Origin: an uncultured Pelagibacteraceae bacterium
Lineage (GTDB): Bacteria > Pseudomonadota > Alphaproteobacteria > Pelagibacterales > Pelagibacteraceae
Assembly (NCBI GenBank): GCA_902523495.1
Contig: CABYZU010000006.1
Location: 1 to 45,463, forward strand
Reading direction: 5' to 3'
Length of the DNA: 45,463 nucleotides
In this document: positions 29,106-39,416 of the stretch, piece by piece
How positions within the stretch are numbered: the stretch's first letter is position 1
Layout of the letters: each line of letters begins with the position of its first letter
The notes under the pieces: model-generated
Database searches by the model: none
What the model was told of the DNA's origin: nothing
What the model saw: the letters and a program-made list of their open reading frames with translations, nothing else
Program-made: the position numbers and the translations under genes

Positions 29106-29770
29106 CAACATTTTTAAATTCAATTCTAAATCAATCTAAAAAGCATGAACTTCCTTTTCCTCACTATGAATACCACAATGCGCTCACAGAGGAGGCTATT
29201 GAGGAAATTGTAAAAGCAGATATTCCAGATGTTAGCAAACATAATCTTAATTATGATGGTACAAGAGCGATAGATGGTGGTGCTGCAGAGTTTAGAGAAG
29301 GTGACTCTTCAGGTGGTAAGGCTATTAAATTTAGATGTTTTGTAACAAAAGAAAACTCTAAACAATTTCCACATTTAGTAAAATTTATTAATGAATTACA
29401 GTCTAAAGGGGTTTATGAAAAAATTTCAAAAATGATTAATAAAGATTTATCAAATTCATATGTTCGATTAGAAGTTATTTGCGACCGAGAAGGTTTTTGG
29501 CTTAAGCCTCATTGTGATATTAAAGAAAAACTGATGTCAGGATTAATCTTTGTTAATAATACTAATGAGTCAGAAAACTTGGGTACAGATTTTTATAATG
29601 AGAAATTAGAGAAAGTAAAAACTGTTCCTTATAAACATAATTATGGATACCTATTTACAAGCGGACCAAATACTTGGCACGGTATGGAAAAGAAAAAAAT
29701 AGTTAATGAAAGAAGATGCATTCAAGTAAATTATGTAACTTTCGAAACTGACTGGAAAGTAAATATCTAA
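29102..29770 (+). CDS. 2-oxoglutarate/Fe(II) oxygenase-like protein
   Basis: I do not recognise a named family, but the pattern of a double-stranded beta-helix Fe(II)/2OG oxygenase can be seen: HxD at His137-Asp139 (FWLKPHCDI), distal His193 (NTWHGME) and Arg204 or Arg205 before IQVNYV as the likely 2OG-binding arginine. The spacing (about 55 residues from HxD to His) is normal. The 222 residues lack a signal peptide. It is translationally coupled to the ELM1-like gene. Its TAA interlocks with the TAG of convergent carB. The substrate is unknown. Confidence 0.72.
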   Translation: MTTFLNSILNQSKKHELPFPHYEYHNALTEEAIEEIVKADIPDVSKHNLNYDGTRAIDGGAAEFREGDSSGGKAIKFRCFVTKENSKQFPHLVKFINELQSKGVYEKISKMINKDLSNSYVRLEVICDREGFWLKPHCDIKEKLMSGLIFVNNTNESENLGTDFYNEKLEKVKTVPYKHNYGYLFTSGPNTWHGMEKKKIVNERRCIQVNYVTFETDWKVNI

Positions 29771-32700
29771 ATATCCTGAAGAGAGGTAACTTCTAACTTC
29801 TTAGTTTTAAGAGACTTTATAGCTTGTAAACATGCTAAAGCAGTCGACATGTTAGTACAATAGGGGACTTTGTTTTTTAATGTACCTCTTCTAAGAGCAA
29901 TTGCATCATTTAATCTGTGTTCACTATTTCCTCCTCCCGTGTTTATAACTAAAGCAATTTTCTTAGAATCTAAGACATCAACTATGTGAGGAGACCCACT
30001 GCTGACTTTGTTAATAATCTTACATTTCATCCCATGTTTTCTGATATATTCTGCAGTTCCTTTAGTAGCACTTAAAGTAAAATTTAACTTTATTAATTCT
30101 TTTGCTAAATCAATTCCTTCATCTTTATGAGAATTTTTTAGAGAGATAAAAGCAAGACCATTTTTAGGCAAAGAGTTTGCAGAAGCTATTTGACTTTTGG
30201 CAAATGCCATTCCAAAGTTTTTATCAAATCCCATTACCTCTCCCGTTGACTTCATTTCAGGACCTAAAAGTAAATCACTATTAGGGAATTTATTGAAAGG
30301 GAATACTGCTTCCTTTACAGCAAACATTCCTTTTGATCTATCTTTTAGATTGAATTTAGACAGTTTTTCTCCAGCCATTACTCTTGAAGCAACTTTAGCA
30401 AGAGGGAGCCCTTTGGCTTTTGAAACAAATGGCACAGTCCTGCTAGCTCGAGGATTTACCTCGATCACATAAATTTTATCTTTTTTTATAGCAAACTGAA
30501 CGTTCATAAACCCTTTAACTTTAAGCGCTAGAGCTAACTTCTTAGTTTGATTTTCAATTTCTTTTATCAAGAAAGGTTTAATTGATATTGGAGGCAAACT
30601 ACAAGCAGAGTCTCCCGAATGAATTCCAGCTTCTTCAATATGTTGCATAATACCAGCAACATGTACTTCTTTCCCATCAGATATTGCATCTACATCTACC
30701 TCCATAGCATGATCAATAAATTTATCTATTAAAATTGGGTTATATTCTGCAGCTTTAAACGCCTCTTGAACAAAATTTTTTAGTTGACTTTTTTCATGAA
30801 CAATTTCCATTGCTCTTCCGCCTAATACATATGAAGGTCTAACCATTAAAGGTAAACCAATTTCCTCTGCTATTTGGATTGCTTGTTTAAAAGTTTTTGC
30901 AATCCCACTCTCTGCTTGTTTAAGTTTTAATTTATTTAGAAGATTTCTAAATCGATCTCTGTCTTCTGCTAAATCAATTGAAGTATATTGTGTTCCTAAT
31001 ATTGGTAATTTATTGTCATATAAAAATTTGGCTAGTTTAATTGGAGTTTGACCCCCAAATTGTGCAATAATACCTAATAACTTTCCTTTTTCTTGTTCTC
31101 TTTTGATTATATTAAAAACATATTCCTCTTTTAAAGGCTCAAAATATAACCTGTCGCTTGTATCATAATCAGTTGAAACTGTTTCAGGATTACAATTAAC
31201 CATAATTGTCTCAAAACCTGCGTCCTTTAAAGAAAAACTTGCCTGACAACAACAATAGTCAAATTCAATACCTTGTCCTATTCTATTTGGTCCTCCTCCT
31301 AATATTATAATCTTTTTCTTAGCTGATGGATCTGCTTCACACTCTGAACCTATTGAAAAATTTCTTTGATAAGTTGAATACATATAAGGTGTAAAGGATT
31401 TAAATTCAGCTGCACAGGTATCAACTTTTTTGAATGCAGGTAAAATTTTAAGAGCAGTTCTTTTCTGTCTTATTATCTTTTCAGAGATACCAGTTAGCTC
31501 AGCTAATTTTTTGTCAGAAAAACCAATAGACTTAATCTTATTAAATTCATTAAAATTTTTTGGCAATCCTTTATTCTTAATCTTAATCTCACTATCTATT
31601 ATTTCCTTTATTTGATCTAAAAACCATGGATCGATTTTAGATAATGAAAATATTTTTTTTAAACTAACTTTCTTTCTAATTGCCTCTGCAACTAATAGTA
31701 TTTTATTTGGTATGTTTTCCTTAAGTTTTGTCTCAATCTGTTTTTTATTTAAGTCAAATATTCTATCCAATCCCGAGAAACCGGTTTCTAATGAAACCAA
31801 AGCTTTTTGAAGAGATTCCTTAAAATTTCTGCCAATCGCCATTGCCTCTCCCACAGACTTCATTGATGTACCCAAAGTTGCTGGAGAGGTTGAAAATTTT
31901 TCAAAAGTAAATCTTGGAATTTTTGTAACTACATAATCTATACTTGGTTCAAATGATGCTGGAGTAACTTTAGTAATTTCATTTTTTAATTCATCCAATG
32001 TGTAGCCAACCGCAAGTTTAGCAGCAACTTTTGCAATCGGAAATCCAGTTGCTTTTGATGCTAGAGCTGATGATCTTGATACCCTTGGGTTCATTTCAAT
32101 TATAACCATTCGTCCATTTTTTGGATTAATCGCAAATTGAACATTTGAACCACCTGTTTCAACTCCAATTTTTCTTAAACATGCAATTGAGGCATTTCGC
32201 ATTACTTGGTATTCTTTATCAGTTAATGTAAGAGCGGGGGCGACTGTCACTGAATCTCCAGTATGTATTCCCATTGGATCAACATTTTCTATTGAACAGA
32301 TAATTATACAATTATCTTTTTTATCCCTTACAACCTCCATTTCAAATTCTTTCCAACCCTCTAAACACTCCTCTACAAGAACCTGACTTACAGGAGACTC
32401 GTGTAAACCATTTTTGATAATTTTTAAGTAGTCCTTTTTATTCTTTGCTATTCCTCCACCCAAACCTCCAAGTGTAAAAGCTGGTCGAATTATCGCTGGT
32501 AAACCGATTTTCCTCAAAACTTTTGATGATTGATTAATATTATTTACAATTTCAGATTTGGGTAAATCTAAACCAATATTAATCATATTTTTTCTAAATT
32601 TTTTTCTATCTTCTGCGTTAGCAATAGCTTTTGAGTTTGCCCCAATTAATTCAATTTTATATTTTTTTAAGACACCTTTTTTTTCTGCTTCCATTGCAAG

Positions 32701-32991
32701 GTTAAGTGCAGTTTGCCCACCCATTGTTGGTAGAATTGCATCAGGTTTTTCTTTTTTGAGAATTTTTTCTAAAACTTCTAGACAAATAGGTTCAATATAA
32801 GTTTTATCAGCAACATCAGGATCTGTCATAATTGTTGCTGGATTTGAATTAATTAAAACGACTTTATAACCTTCGTCTTTTAATGCCTTGCAAGCTTGAG
32901 TTCCTGAATAATCAAATTCACAAGCTTGGCCTATGATAATTGGTCCAGCACCCACAACTAATATTTTTTTAAGATCTTTTCTTTTTGGCAT
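29767..32991 (-). CDS. carB: carbamoyl-phosphate synthase large subunit
   Basis: CarB combines ammonia, bicarbonate and two ATP into carbamoyl phosphate for pyrimidines and arginine. Two homologous ATP-grasp halves are present: [18 protein letters not shown] at the N-terminus, mirrored by [18 protein letters not shown] at about 560, each with [16 protein letters not shown] and IEVNPRxSR blocks. An MGS-like allosteric domain ends the protein ([14 protein letters not shown]). The 1074 residues are full length. Its start overlaps the carA end by 23 bases. Confidence 0.98.
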   Translation of the reverse strand: MPKRKDLKKILVVGAGPIIIGQACEFDYSGTQACKALKDEGYKVVLINSNPATIMTDPDVADKTYIEPICLEVLEKILKKEKPDAILPTMGGQTALNLAMEAEKKGVLKKYKIELIGANSKAIANAEDRKKFRKNMINIGLDLPKSEIVNNINQSSKVLRKIGLPAIIRPAFTLGGLGGGIAKNKKDYLKIIKNGLHESPVSQVLVEECLEGWKEFEMEVVRDKKDNCIIICSIENVDPMGIHTGDSVTVAPALTLTDKEYQVMRNASIACLRKIGVETGGSNVQFAINPKNGRMVIIEMNPRVSRSSALASKATGFPIAKVAAKLAVGYTLDELKNEITKVTPASFEPSIDYVVTKIPRFTFEKFSTSPATLGTSMKSVGEAMAIGRNFKESLQKALVSLETGFSGLDRIFDLNKKQIETKLKENIPNKILLVAEAIRKKVSLKKIFSLSKIDPWFLDQIKEIIDSEIKIKNKGLPKNFNEFNKIKSIGFSDKKLAELTGISEKIIRQKRTALKILPAFKKVDTCAAEFKSFTPYMYSTYQRNFSIGSECEADPSAKKKIIILGGGPNRIGQGIEFDYCCCQASFSLKDAGFETIMVNCNPETVSTDYDTSDRLYFEPLKEEYVFNIIKREQEKGKLLGIIAQFGGQTPIKLAKFLYDNKLPILGTQYTSIDLAEDRDRFRNLLNKLKLKQAESGIAKTFKQAIQIAEEIGLPLMVRPSYVLGGRAMEIVHEKSQLKNFVQEAFKAAEYNPILIDKFIDHAMEVDVDAISDGKEVHVAGIMQHIEEAGIHSGDSACSLPPISIKPFLIKEIENQTKKLALALKVKGFMNVQFAIKKDKIYVIEVNPRASRTVPFVSKAKGLPLAKVASRVMAGEKLSKFNLKDRSKGMFAVKEAVFPFNKFPNSDLLLGPEMKSTGEVMGFDKNFGMAFAKSQIASANSLPKNGLAFISLKNSHKDEGIDLAKELIKLNFTLSATKGTAEYIRKHGMKCKIINKVSSGSPHIVDVLDSKKIALVINTGGGNSEHRLNDAIALRRGTLKNKVPYCTNMSTALACLQAIKSLKTKKLEVTSLQDI

Positions 32992-34162
32992 TTTTTTTCA
33001 TGTTGTTGATAAATTCTTGAAATAAATACACACTATCTTGTGGTCCCGGGTTTGACTCAGGATGATATTGAACTGAGAACACAGGCTTATCCCTTAATTT
33101 TATTCCCTCGATGCTGTTGTCGAATAAAGATTTATGTGTAATCTGAATTTTTTTTGGTAAATTTTCTTTAACAACTTCAAAACCGTGATTTTGACTAGTA
33201 ATCTCTACGTTGTCGTTAATTAAATTTTTAACAGGATGGTTTGCACCCCTATGTCCTAATTTCATTTTCTTTGTTTTACCACCTAATGCTAAAGCTAGAA
33301 TTTGATGACCAAGACAAATACCAAATAAAGGCATTTTATTTTGAATAAGACTTTGAATTATTTGTATTGCATATTTTCCGGTTGCTGCAGGATCTCCAGG
33401 TCCATTAGATAAAAAGACACCATTAGGTTTAAGATCTAAAATATTTTCAGCAGAAGTCTTACATGAAACCACAGTAACTTTACATTTAAAATCAGAAAAA
33501 TATCTTAAAATATTTTTTTTAATTCCATAATCTATAGCAACGACATGAAATGAGTTTTGATTATTCTTTCTATAACCATATTCTTTTCTCCAAGTTTTAA
33601 GTCCTTTCCAAGTATAATTTTTTTGTGTTGTTACTTTTTCTGCTAGATCTAAATTTTTTAATCCACTCCATTTATTTGTGGCGTTTATAAGCTTACTTAT
33701 ATTAAACTTACTTTTTTTTGAGTAAGCAATGGTTCCTTTTGGAGCACCTTTATCTCTAATGAAATTTGTTAAACTTCTTGTATCAAGTCCAGTAATTCCA
33801 ACTATTTTATTTTTTTTTAACCAAGCATCTAAATGTTGAAAAGATCTGTAGTTTGACGGTGAGGTTATCTCAGAATTAAAAATAACTCCCTTTGTCCATA
33901 TTTTATCTGATTCAAAATCTTCTCTATTTGTTCCTACATTTCCAATGTGAGGGAAGGTAAAATTTATAATTTGTCCCGCATAAGATGGATCAGAAATTAT
34001 TTCTTGGTATCCTGTCAGTGAAGTATTAAAACAAACCTCCCCTGTAGCCTCTCCTTGAAAGCCAATACCAATACCTCTGAAAACCCTTTTGTTTTCAAGA
34101 ACTAAAATGCCTGTACTAATATTTGAATTTTTTGAGTTTGATTTTTTTGCTTTTTTGATCAA
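32969..34162 (-). CDS. carA: carbamoyl-phosphate synthase small subunit
   Basis: CarA is the glutaminase that feeds ammonia to CarB. The N-terminal domain has [20 protein letters not shown] and [11 protein letters not shown]; the class I amidotransferase domain has FLSNGPGDP, the nucleophile Cys in [16 protein letters not shown], and the His/Glu pair in YHPESNPGP. The ORF begins at TTG at 34162, with no in-frame ATG before the conserved domain, so TTG is the likely start. A four-codon mini-ORF upstream ends on that codon. The 397 residues are typical. Confidence 0.96.
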   Translation of the reverse strand: MIKKAKKSNSKNSNISTGILVLENKRVFRGIGIGFQGEATGEVCFNTSLTGYQEIISDPSYAGQIINFTFPHIGNVGTNREDFESDKIWTKGVIFNSEITSPSNYRSFQHLDAWLKKNKIVGITGLDTRSLTNFIRDKGAPKGTIAYSKKSKFNISKLINATNKWSGLKNLDLAEKVTTQKNYTWKGLKTWRKEYGYRKNNQNSFHVVAIDYGIKKNILRYFSDFKCKVTVVSCKTSAENILDLKPNGVFLSNGPGDPAATGKYAIQIIQSLIQNKMPLFGICLGHQILALALGGKTKKMKLGHRGANHPVKNLINDNVEITSQNHGFEVVKENLPKKIQITHKSLFDNSIEGIKLRDKPVFSVQYHPESNPGPQDSVYLFQEFINNMKKNAKKKRS

Positions 34163-34173
34163 TTACAACTCAT
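34159..34173 (-). promoter_or_regulatory. possible four-codon leader ORF before carA
   Basis: ATG-AGT-TGT-AAT-TGA lies immediately upstream, and its TGA overlaps the carA TTG start (TTGA). This is the geometry of termination-reinitiation, which could help initiation at a weak TTG. In sequence this AT-rich it could be chance. Confidence 0.25.
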
Positions 34174-34287
34174 AAGTTAAAGGTTAATACAATAATTGAT
34201 TTATTATCGCAACAGAGATGTATTATAAAATTGTAAAAAAACAATTTTTCTTTTGAAGAATTTCTTCTTTAAAGTAGATTAAAAATT

Positions 34288-34749
34288 ATGTCATTAAAAG
34301 TAACCATTGAGACAGAATATAAAAATGCCTTAAAATCTAAAGATAAGATTAAAATCTCAACTTATAGGTTAATTTTATCATCAATTAAGGATGTTGATAT
34401 TTTAAATAGATCCGGTCCAAATAAAAAAGAGACAGATGATGAGGATATTAAAAAATTATTAAAAAAGATGATGAAGCAAAGAGCCGAATCAATTGATATT
34501 TATAAAAAAAATAATAGATCTGATTTACTAGAAATTGAGCAGAATGAATTTAATATTTTATCAAGTTTCCTTCCTAAACAACTTAATGACGAAGACACTA
34601 AAAAAATATGTCAGGAAATTATTTACAAATTAGGTGCTAACTCTATTAAGGATATGGGAAAAGTAATGGGAGAATTAAAAAAACAACATGCTGATGAAAT
34701 TGATTTTTCAAAAGCTGGAACCTTTATAAAACAATTATTAAATAAATAA
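34288..34749 (+). CDS. GatB/YqeY domain-containing protein
   Basis: A YqeY-family protein of 153 residues, homologous to the C-terminal tRNA-binding tail of the GatB amidotransferase subunit. ALKSKDKIKISTYRLILSSIKDVDI at the N-terminus, MMKQRAESIDIYKKNNRSDL in the middle and MGKVMGELKKQHADEIDFSKA near the end are typical. The precise function is not established. The stop shares a base with the dnaG ATG (TAATG); the yqeY-dnaG-rpoD order is common. It lies 125 bases from divergent carA. Confidence 0.9.
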   Translation: MSLKVTIETEYKNALKSKDKIKISTYRLILSSIKDVDILNRSGPNKKETDDEDIKKLLKKMMKQRAESIDIYKKNNRSDLLEIEQNEFNILSSFLPKQLNDEDTKKICQEIIYKLGANSIKDMGKVMGELKKQHADEIDFSKAGTFIKQLLNK

Positions 34750-36524
34750 TGAAATATCCAAAAGAATATTTAGATGAGATTAAAACACGCCTAAAAGTTT
34801 CAAGTGTTGTTTCTAAAGTTGTGGCCTTAAAAAAAAGAGGAAAAGAATTCGTTGGATTATCGCCCTTCAAAAACGAAAAAACACCATCATTCACAGTTAA
34901 TGATGAGAAGGAATTTTATCATTGTTTTGCAACTTCTGAGCATGGAAATATTTTTGATTTTATTATGAAAACCCAAAATTTAAGATTTGGAGAAGCAGTA
35001 AAATATCTTGCGAATATTGCAGGAATGCAACCATACCTGTTCACTAAACAAGATGAAGAGAGAGAAAAAAAATGGAAAGAGTATTTATTAATTTACAGTA
35101 AGTATGTTGACTTTTATCACAACGAACTATTAAAAAATAAAAATCATTCAAATGCTAGAGATTATTTAAAGAACAGGTCTTTAGGTAAAGATGAAGTAAA
35201 AAAATTTAAGATTGGTTTTATTGAAAAAAATCCGAGTTTTTTTGATAAATTAAAAAAGGAATTTAGTGAAAAGACTTTATTAGAAAGCGGTTTATTTTAT
35301 TTAGATGAGAAGAAGAATATTTTCTTAGAAAGATTCAGAGGAAGACTAATATTTCCAATAAATAATATTTCAGGCCAACCGATAGCACTAGGTGGAAGAA
35401 TAATAGAAAGTTCAGATTATTTAGCGAAATATATAAATTCACCAGAGACAACTTTTTTTAAAAAAGGTTCAAATCTTTATAATCTAGATATAGCAAGAAA
35501 ATTATCTAATAAAATAGATCATATTTTTTTAGTTGAAGGTTACATGGATGTAGTTGGACTGAGTAAGAATGGAATTGAGAATGTAGTCAGTAATCTTGGG
35601 ACGTCTTTAACTGATAAACAAATTTCAACATTAAATCAGTTTTTTGATGACATTATAATTTGTTTTGATGGCGACCAAAGTGGTTACAAAGCTGCCTTAA
35701 GAGCTGCTGAAAATTCCATAAAAGAATTAAAACCTGAAAAACAAATATCCTTTTTATTTCTAGCAAGTAAAGAAGACCCTGATAGTTTTGTGAACAAAAA
35801 TGGTAAAAATTTTTTTCTAGATTTTACTAAACAAAACAAACTATCTATTCATCAATTTATTTTTAATCATTACAAAAAGCAAACTGATAACAACCCATCA
35901 TCAATGGCAATATTCGAGAAAAAATTGAGATTTATAGCAAATTCGATTAAAGATAATTTTATTAAAAAATATGTTCTTGAATATTTTTTAGAGAAAATAG
36001 CTGAATTAACACCCCATACTAATCAAAATAAAAGCAAGTTTTTTATAAAGAAAGCAAGATCTCTTGCTTCAACAAAAAAACTTTTTAATGAAAGCCAAGC
36101 TATAACAGGTATAGAGTTGAAAGAATTCTCTTTACTATATTTACTTATTCATAATTTATTTTTTTTCAGAACGAATATTCATCTAATTGAAAATATTAAG
36201 TTACTCACAGAAATCAATAAGCAAATATTCAATTCAATAATCTACCACTTGAAGTCTAGTGAGGAGATTGATATTAAAAATCTTAATTTGGATGAACAAC
36301 TGCTAGATAAGATTAACAAGTTTGCACCAATCAAACATATTCTTAAAAATAAAAATAAAAATGAGAGTCGATTGATTGAGTTATTAGAAGATATTTCCAA
36401 AGATTTATTCAATTTTGATTTAGAGTTAAGAATTCAAGAATTAGAATCGAAATTCTCAGAGGATTTGAGTGAAACGACATTTAATAAGCTAAAAGAGCTA
36501 AAAAACGAGAGAAAAACCAACTAA
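34749..36524 (+). CDS. dnaG: DNA primase with degenerate zinc-binding domain
   Basis: DnaG lays RNA primers at the replication fork. The N-terminal CHC2 domain keeps its framework (FVGLSPFKNEKTPSFTVNDE, EFYHCFATSEHGNIFDFIM), but of the four zinc ligands C-x2-H-x17-C-x2-C only Cys59 remains; the others are Ser38, Lys41 and Thr62 at identical spacing. The TOPRIM core is intact (FLVEGYMDVVGL, CFDGDQSGYKAALRA, EDPDSF), as is GRLIFPINNISGQPIALGGR. The C-terminal helical region (about 430-591), expected to bind DnaB helicase, is present. The 591 residues are normal. It is followed 67 bases later by rpoD. Confidence 0.95.
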   Translation: MKYPKEYLDEIKTRLKVSSVVSKVVALKKRGKEFVGLSPFKNEKTPSFTVNDEKEFYHCFATSEHGNIFDFIMKTQNLRFGEAVKYLANIAGMQPYLFTKQDEEREKKWKEYLLIYSKYVDFYHNELLKNKNHSNARDYLKNRSLGKDEVKKFKIGFIEKNPSFFDKLKKEFSEKTLLESGLFYLDEKKNIFLERFRGRLIFPINNISGQPIALGGRIIESSDYLAKYINSPETTFFKKGSNLYNLDIARKLSNKIDHIFLVEGYMDVVGLSKNGIENVVSNLGTSLTDKQISTLNQFFDDIIICFDGDQSGYKAALRAAENSIKELKPEKQISFLFLASKEDPDSFVNKNGKNFFLDFTKQNKLSIHQFIFNHYKKQTDNNPSSMAIFEKKLRFIANSIKDNFIKKYVLEYFLEKIAELTPHTNQNKSKFFIKKARSLASTKKLFNESQAITGIELKEFSLLYLLIHNLFFFRTNIHLIENIKLLTEINKQIFNSIIYHLKSSEEIDIKNLNLDEQLLDKINKFAPIKHILKNKNKNESRLIELLEDISKDLFNFDLELRIQELESKFSEDLSETTFNKLKELKNERKTN

Positions 36525-36556
36525 TTATAATAAATTATCAATGGATTTTTAATAAT

Positions 36557-36586
36557 TTGACATTATATAAGTCTTTCAAACAAAAT
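36557..36586 (+). promoter_or_regulatory. weak candidate promoter before rpoD
   Basis: A perfect TTGACA (36557-36562) is followed after 18 bases by CAAAAT (36581-36586). RNA would then start at about the GTG codon of rpoD, giving a leaderless message, which makes this doubtful. TATATA at 36564-36569 could instead be a -10, but no good -35 precedes it. Confidence 0.25.
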
Positions 36587-36591
36587 TAGCT

Positions 36592-38418
36592 GTGGAAAGA
36601 ATAATTACTAAATCGTTTGCTAGATTGATGGGTAGAGGAACCCATCGTGGATTTATCACATATGAGGAACTTAGCAAATCTCTTGGCAAACGGAATCTTT
36701 CAGATGAAAACTTGTCCCAAGCTTTTATTCATATTTTAGATGAGAAAATTATATTAGTTGAAAAAAAATCGGACTTTAAGGTATTAAGAAAAAAAGAAAA
36801 CTCTTCCAAAGAGGAAGGTAGAACAATTGAAAAAAGTGATGACCCAATAAGAATGTATCTTAGAGAAATGGGTGGCGTTGAGTTATTGTCCAGAGAAGGA
36901 GAAATAGCTATAGCGAAGAGAATAGAGGCAGGAAAGGACGTTATGTTGATCGCTTTGTCCCAAAGTCCAATTACTGCTCAACAATTTTTTGATTGGGATG
37001 AGAAATTACAAAATGATGAAATTCTTGTTAGAGAAATAATCGATATAGATACAAATTATATGGAAGATGAAAATACTGGTCCAAGTGCGAAACAAAAAAA
37101 TGCTGGAGAGGATGAAAAAGATGACAATTCAGCCGATGAGAGTGATGATGACTTTAATCCAACACTTGCAGCAATGGAGTCCGAAATAAAACCAAAAGTT
37201 CTTAAGACAGTTCATTTGCTTACAAAAGAATATCGTAAATTAATAAAATATCAAAAAGAGAAGCTAAATTGTGTTCTCAATTCTAAAATTTTTTCAACTT
37301 CAAAAGAAAAAGGATATGAAAAAATTGTCAACGATATTTTAGAAAATATTAAGTCACTCCAATTATCTCCATCAGTATTAGAAGAACTTGTGCAAAAGCA
37401 TTATGTAGAAAATAGGAAGGTAATTTCATTAGAGGGAAACCTTTTAAGACTAGCAATGAACCAAAAAATACCAAGAAATGAATTTATAAAGTTCTATATA
37501 GGAAATGAAATTAATCCGAATTTGAAAAAATTTTTAGACACAAACACTTTATGGAAGCAATTTTTTAGTAAAAATAAAGAAGAATTCAAAAATATTAGAG
37601 AGAGATTAGTTGAAATTAGTCACAAACTTGGGATGTCAGTTACTGATTTTAAAAAATTAGTTAGTCGTGTTCAGAAAGGTGAAAAAGAGTCTAGGATAGC
37701 TAAAAAAGAGATGGTAGAGGCTAATTTAAGATTAGTTATCTCTATTGCAAAAAAATATACAAATAGAGGTCTTCAGTTTTTAGATTTAATTCAGGAAGGT
37801 AATATTGGATTGATGAAAGCGGTGGACAAATTTGAATATCGAAGAGGATATAAATTTTCTACATATGCAACTTGGTGGATAAGACAAGCAATAACCAGAT
37901 CAATTGCAGATCAAGCAAGAACAATTAGAATTCCGGTGCACATGATTGAGACAATAAATAAAATTGTTAGAACGCAAAGACTTATCTTGAGTGAGTTTGG
38001 TAGAGAAGCTACTCCAGAAGAGTTAGCCAAAAAACTTAGAATGCCTCTAGATAAAGTTAGAAAAGTTCTAAAAATTTCAAAAGAACCTGTATCTTTAGAA
38101 AAACCAGTTGGGGACGAAGAAGATAGTAGCTTGGGAGATTTTATAGAAGATACAAAAGCTTTAGCGCCCTTAGAACAGGCAATTAAATCAAATTTAGGAG
38201 AAGCAACTACAAAAATACTCTCGACTTTAACACCTAGAGAGGAGCGTGTTTTAAGGATGAGATTTGGTGTTGGGATGAACACGGATCATACTTTAGAGGA
38301 AGTTGGATTACAGTTTTCAGTAACGAGGGAAAGAATACGTCAGATAGAGGCAAAAGCTTTGAGAAAACTTAAACATCCAAGTAGGTCAAAACAACTTAAA
38401 AGCTTCTTAGAAAGTTAA
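36592..38418 (+). CDS. rpoD: RNA polymerase primary sigma factor
   Basis: Housekeeping sigma-70. An N-terminal region 1.1 (to about 60) and region 1.2 ([21 protein letters not shown], 85-105) are followed by an acidic non-conserved insert. Region 2 has [20 protein letters not shown] and [20 protein letters not shown] (core binding and -10 recognition), region 3 follows, and region 4.2 is [20 protein letters not shown] (-35 recognition). The start is GTG at 36592, judged from region 1.1 alignment. The 608 residues are normal. tRNA-Val follows the stop after three bases. Confidence 0.97.
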   Translation: MERIITKSFARLMGRGTHRGFITYEELSKSLGKRNLSDENLSQAFIHILDEKIILVEKKSDFKVLRKKENSSKEEGRTIEKSDDPIRMYLREMGGVELLSREGEIAIAKRIEAGKDVMLIALSQSPITAQQFFDWDEKLQNDEILVREIIDIDTNYMEDENTGPSAKQKNAGEDEKDDNSADESDDDFNPTLAAMESEIKPKVLKTVHLLTKEYRKLIKYQKEKLNCVLNSKIFSTSKEKGYEKIVNDILENIKSLQLSPSVLEELVQKHYVENRKVISLEGNLLRLAMNQKIPRNEFIKFYIGNEINPNLKKFLDTNTLWKQFFSKNKEEFKNIRERLVEISHKLGMSVTDFKKLVSRVQKGEKESRIAKKEMVEANLRLVISIAKKYTNRGLQFLDLIQEGNIGLMKAVDKFEYRRGYKFSTYATWWIRQAITRSIADQARTIRIPVHMIETINKIVRTQRLILSEFGREATPEELAKKLRMPLDKVRKVLKISKEPVSLEKPVGDEEDSSLGDFIEDTKALAPLEQAIKSNLGEATTKILSTLTPREERVLRMRFGVGMNTDHTLEEVGLQFSVTRERIRQIEAKALRKLKHPSRSKQLKSFLES

Positions 38419-38421
38419 TTT

Positions 38422-38496
38422 GGGCCGTTAGCTCAATAGTAGAGTACTGCATTGACATTGCAGGGGTAGTTGGAGCGTAACCAACACGGCCCACCA
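38422..38496 (+). tRNA. tRNA-Val (anticodon GAC) with atypical T-loop
   Basis: The acceptor stem GGGCCGT (38422-38428) pairs with ACGGCCC (38486-38492); A38493 is the discriminator and CCA is encoded. The anticodon stem CTGCA/TGCAG encloses TTGACAT, giving GAC for valine. The D-stem is GCTC/GAGT. The T-stem GTTGG/CCAAC is perfect, but its seven-base loop is AGCGTAA instead of TTCRANY, and the D-loop (AATAGTA) has A in place of the first of the two invariant Gs. Total 75 bases. It starts three bases after the rpoD stop codon and probably shares its transcript. Confidence 0.9.
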
Positions 38497-38506
38497 TTGT
38501 TTTGAT

Positions 38507-39364
38507 TTAATTATTTAAATCTCTTAAAATTTTTTTAATTTTGTGGTTATCCACTATGTTAAATATAAAGTTTCTATAAAATATTTTTCTGATAATTCTT
38601 CTAAAGAAACTTCTTTTATTTAAGAGGCCGTATTTTTTATCAAATTTAGATTTTAGTTTTTCAAAATACTCATTGTGTCTATAATCAATTGCCCATTCAT
38701 TTTGTGCTTTATTACTCACTTCTTTATTTTTAAAACATTTTCGAGAGTCAATTGAAAATACAACTATGGACTCAAAAAATTCTACTAAAAAAATTTTTTT
38801 TGAATAAAAGCTTATTTCTTTTCTTAGTAATGGTGATCTTCTATGAATGTTATCAACAATATTTTTAGCATAATTCATAAAAGAATATTTAGAGGGGTTA
38901 TCAAATTCTTTTTTTAAATAGCTTGTGCTTGTATCTTCAACGATAATTTTTCCCCCATCTTTGATATGAGGTAAAGAGTAGTGTACAGTACTAATTTGTT
39001 GCAAATTTTTATGCCCGCCATCATCTAAAATAATATCAATTTTACCCTCTTTTTTATAAAAATAATCCCAAAATTTTTCATTGCTTTGATTACCTATATA
39101 AATTTTAAAACCGTGATTTTCTAATTTTTTAGCTCTTGGGTTGAGATCTACACCAATTATTTTTGCATTCTTTCCAAAGTATTTTTGCCACATGAATAAT
39201 GATCCACCGTTTGCAACCCCTATCTCAACAAACTTAATTTTTTTATTTCTATAACTTGAAAAAATTTTTTCATAAACTTGAAAATAACTACTCCATTTTA
39301 TTGAATATTTTTTGGAATTTTTGAATAATTTGTATATTGAAAGTTTTTTTGTATCTTTATTCAT
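38507..39364 (-). CDS. class I SAM-dependent methyltransferase
   Basis: A 285-residue methyltransferase of the cephalosporin hydroxylase/macrolide O-methyltransferase type. FVEIGVANGGSLFMWQKYFG (about 45-64) is the SAM-binding motif I, IIGVDLNPRAKKLE binds the ribose, IDIILDDGGHKNLQQISTV holds the acidic metal/SAM loop, and GGKIIVEDTSTSY is motif III. The C-terminus is very basic. The substrate is unknown, possibly a sugar or surface glycan. It is a single gene between two tRNA genes on the opposite strand, a position typical of acquired accessory genes, although its base composition looks like that of its neighbours. Confidence 0.85.
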   Translation of the reverse strand: MNKDTKKLSIYKLFKNSKKYSIKWSSYFQVYEKIFSSYRNKKIKFVEIGVANGGSLFMWQKYFGKNAKIIGVDLNPRAKKLENHGFKIYIGNQSNEKFWDYFYKKEGKIDIILDDGGHKNLQQISTVHYSLPHIKDGGKIIVEDTSTSYLKKEFDNPSKYSFMNYAKNIVDNIHRRSPLLRKEISFYSKKIFLVEFFESIVVFSIDSRKCFKNKEVSNKAQNEWAIDYRHNEYFEKLKSKFDKKYGLLNKRSFFRRIIRKIFYRNFIFNIVDNHKIKKILRDLNN

Positions 39365-39416
39365 ATTTTAATATCTAATAAGACCTCATCATAAATTAAA
39401 AAAAAAATATCTCAAC

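Noticed and set aside
34230-34287. Palindrome-like GAAGAA-T-TTCTTC before yqeY as a LexA or other operator
   Set aside because: It does not match a known operator, has a one-base centre, and A/T/G-poor purine runs of this kind are frequent here.
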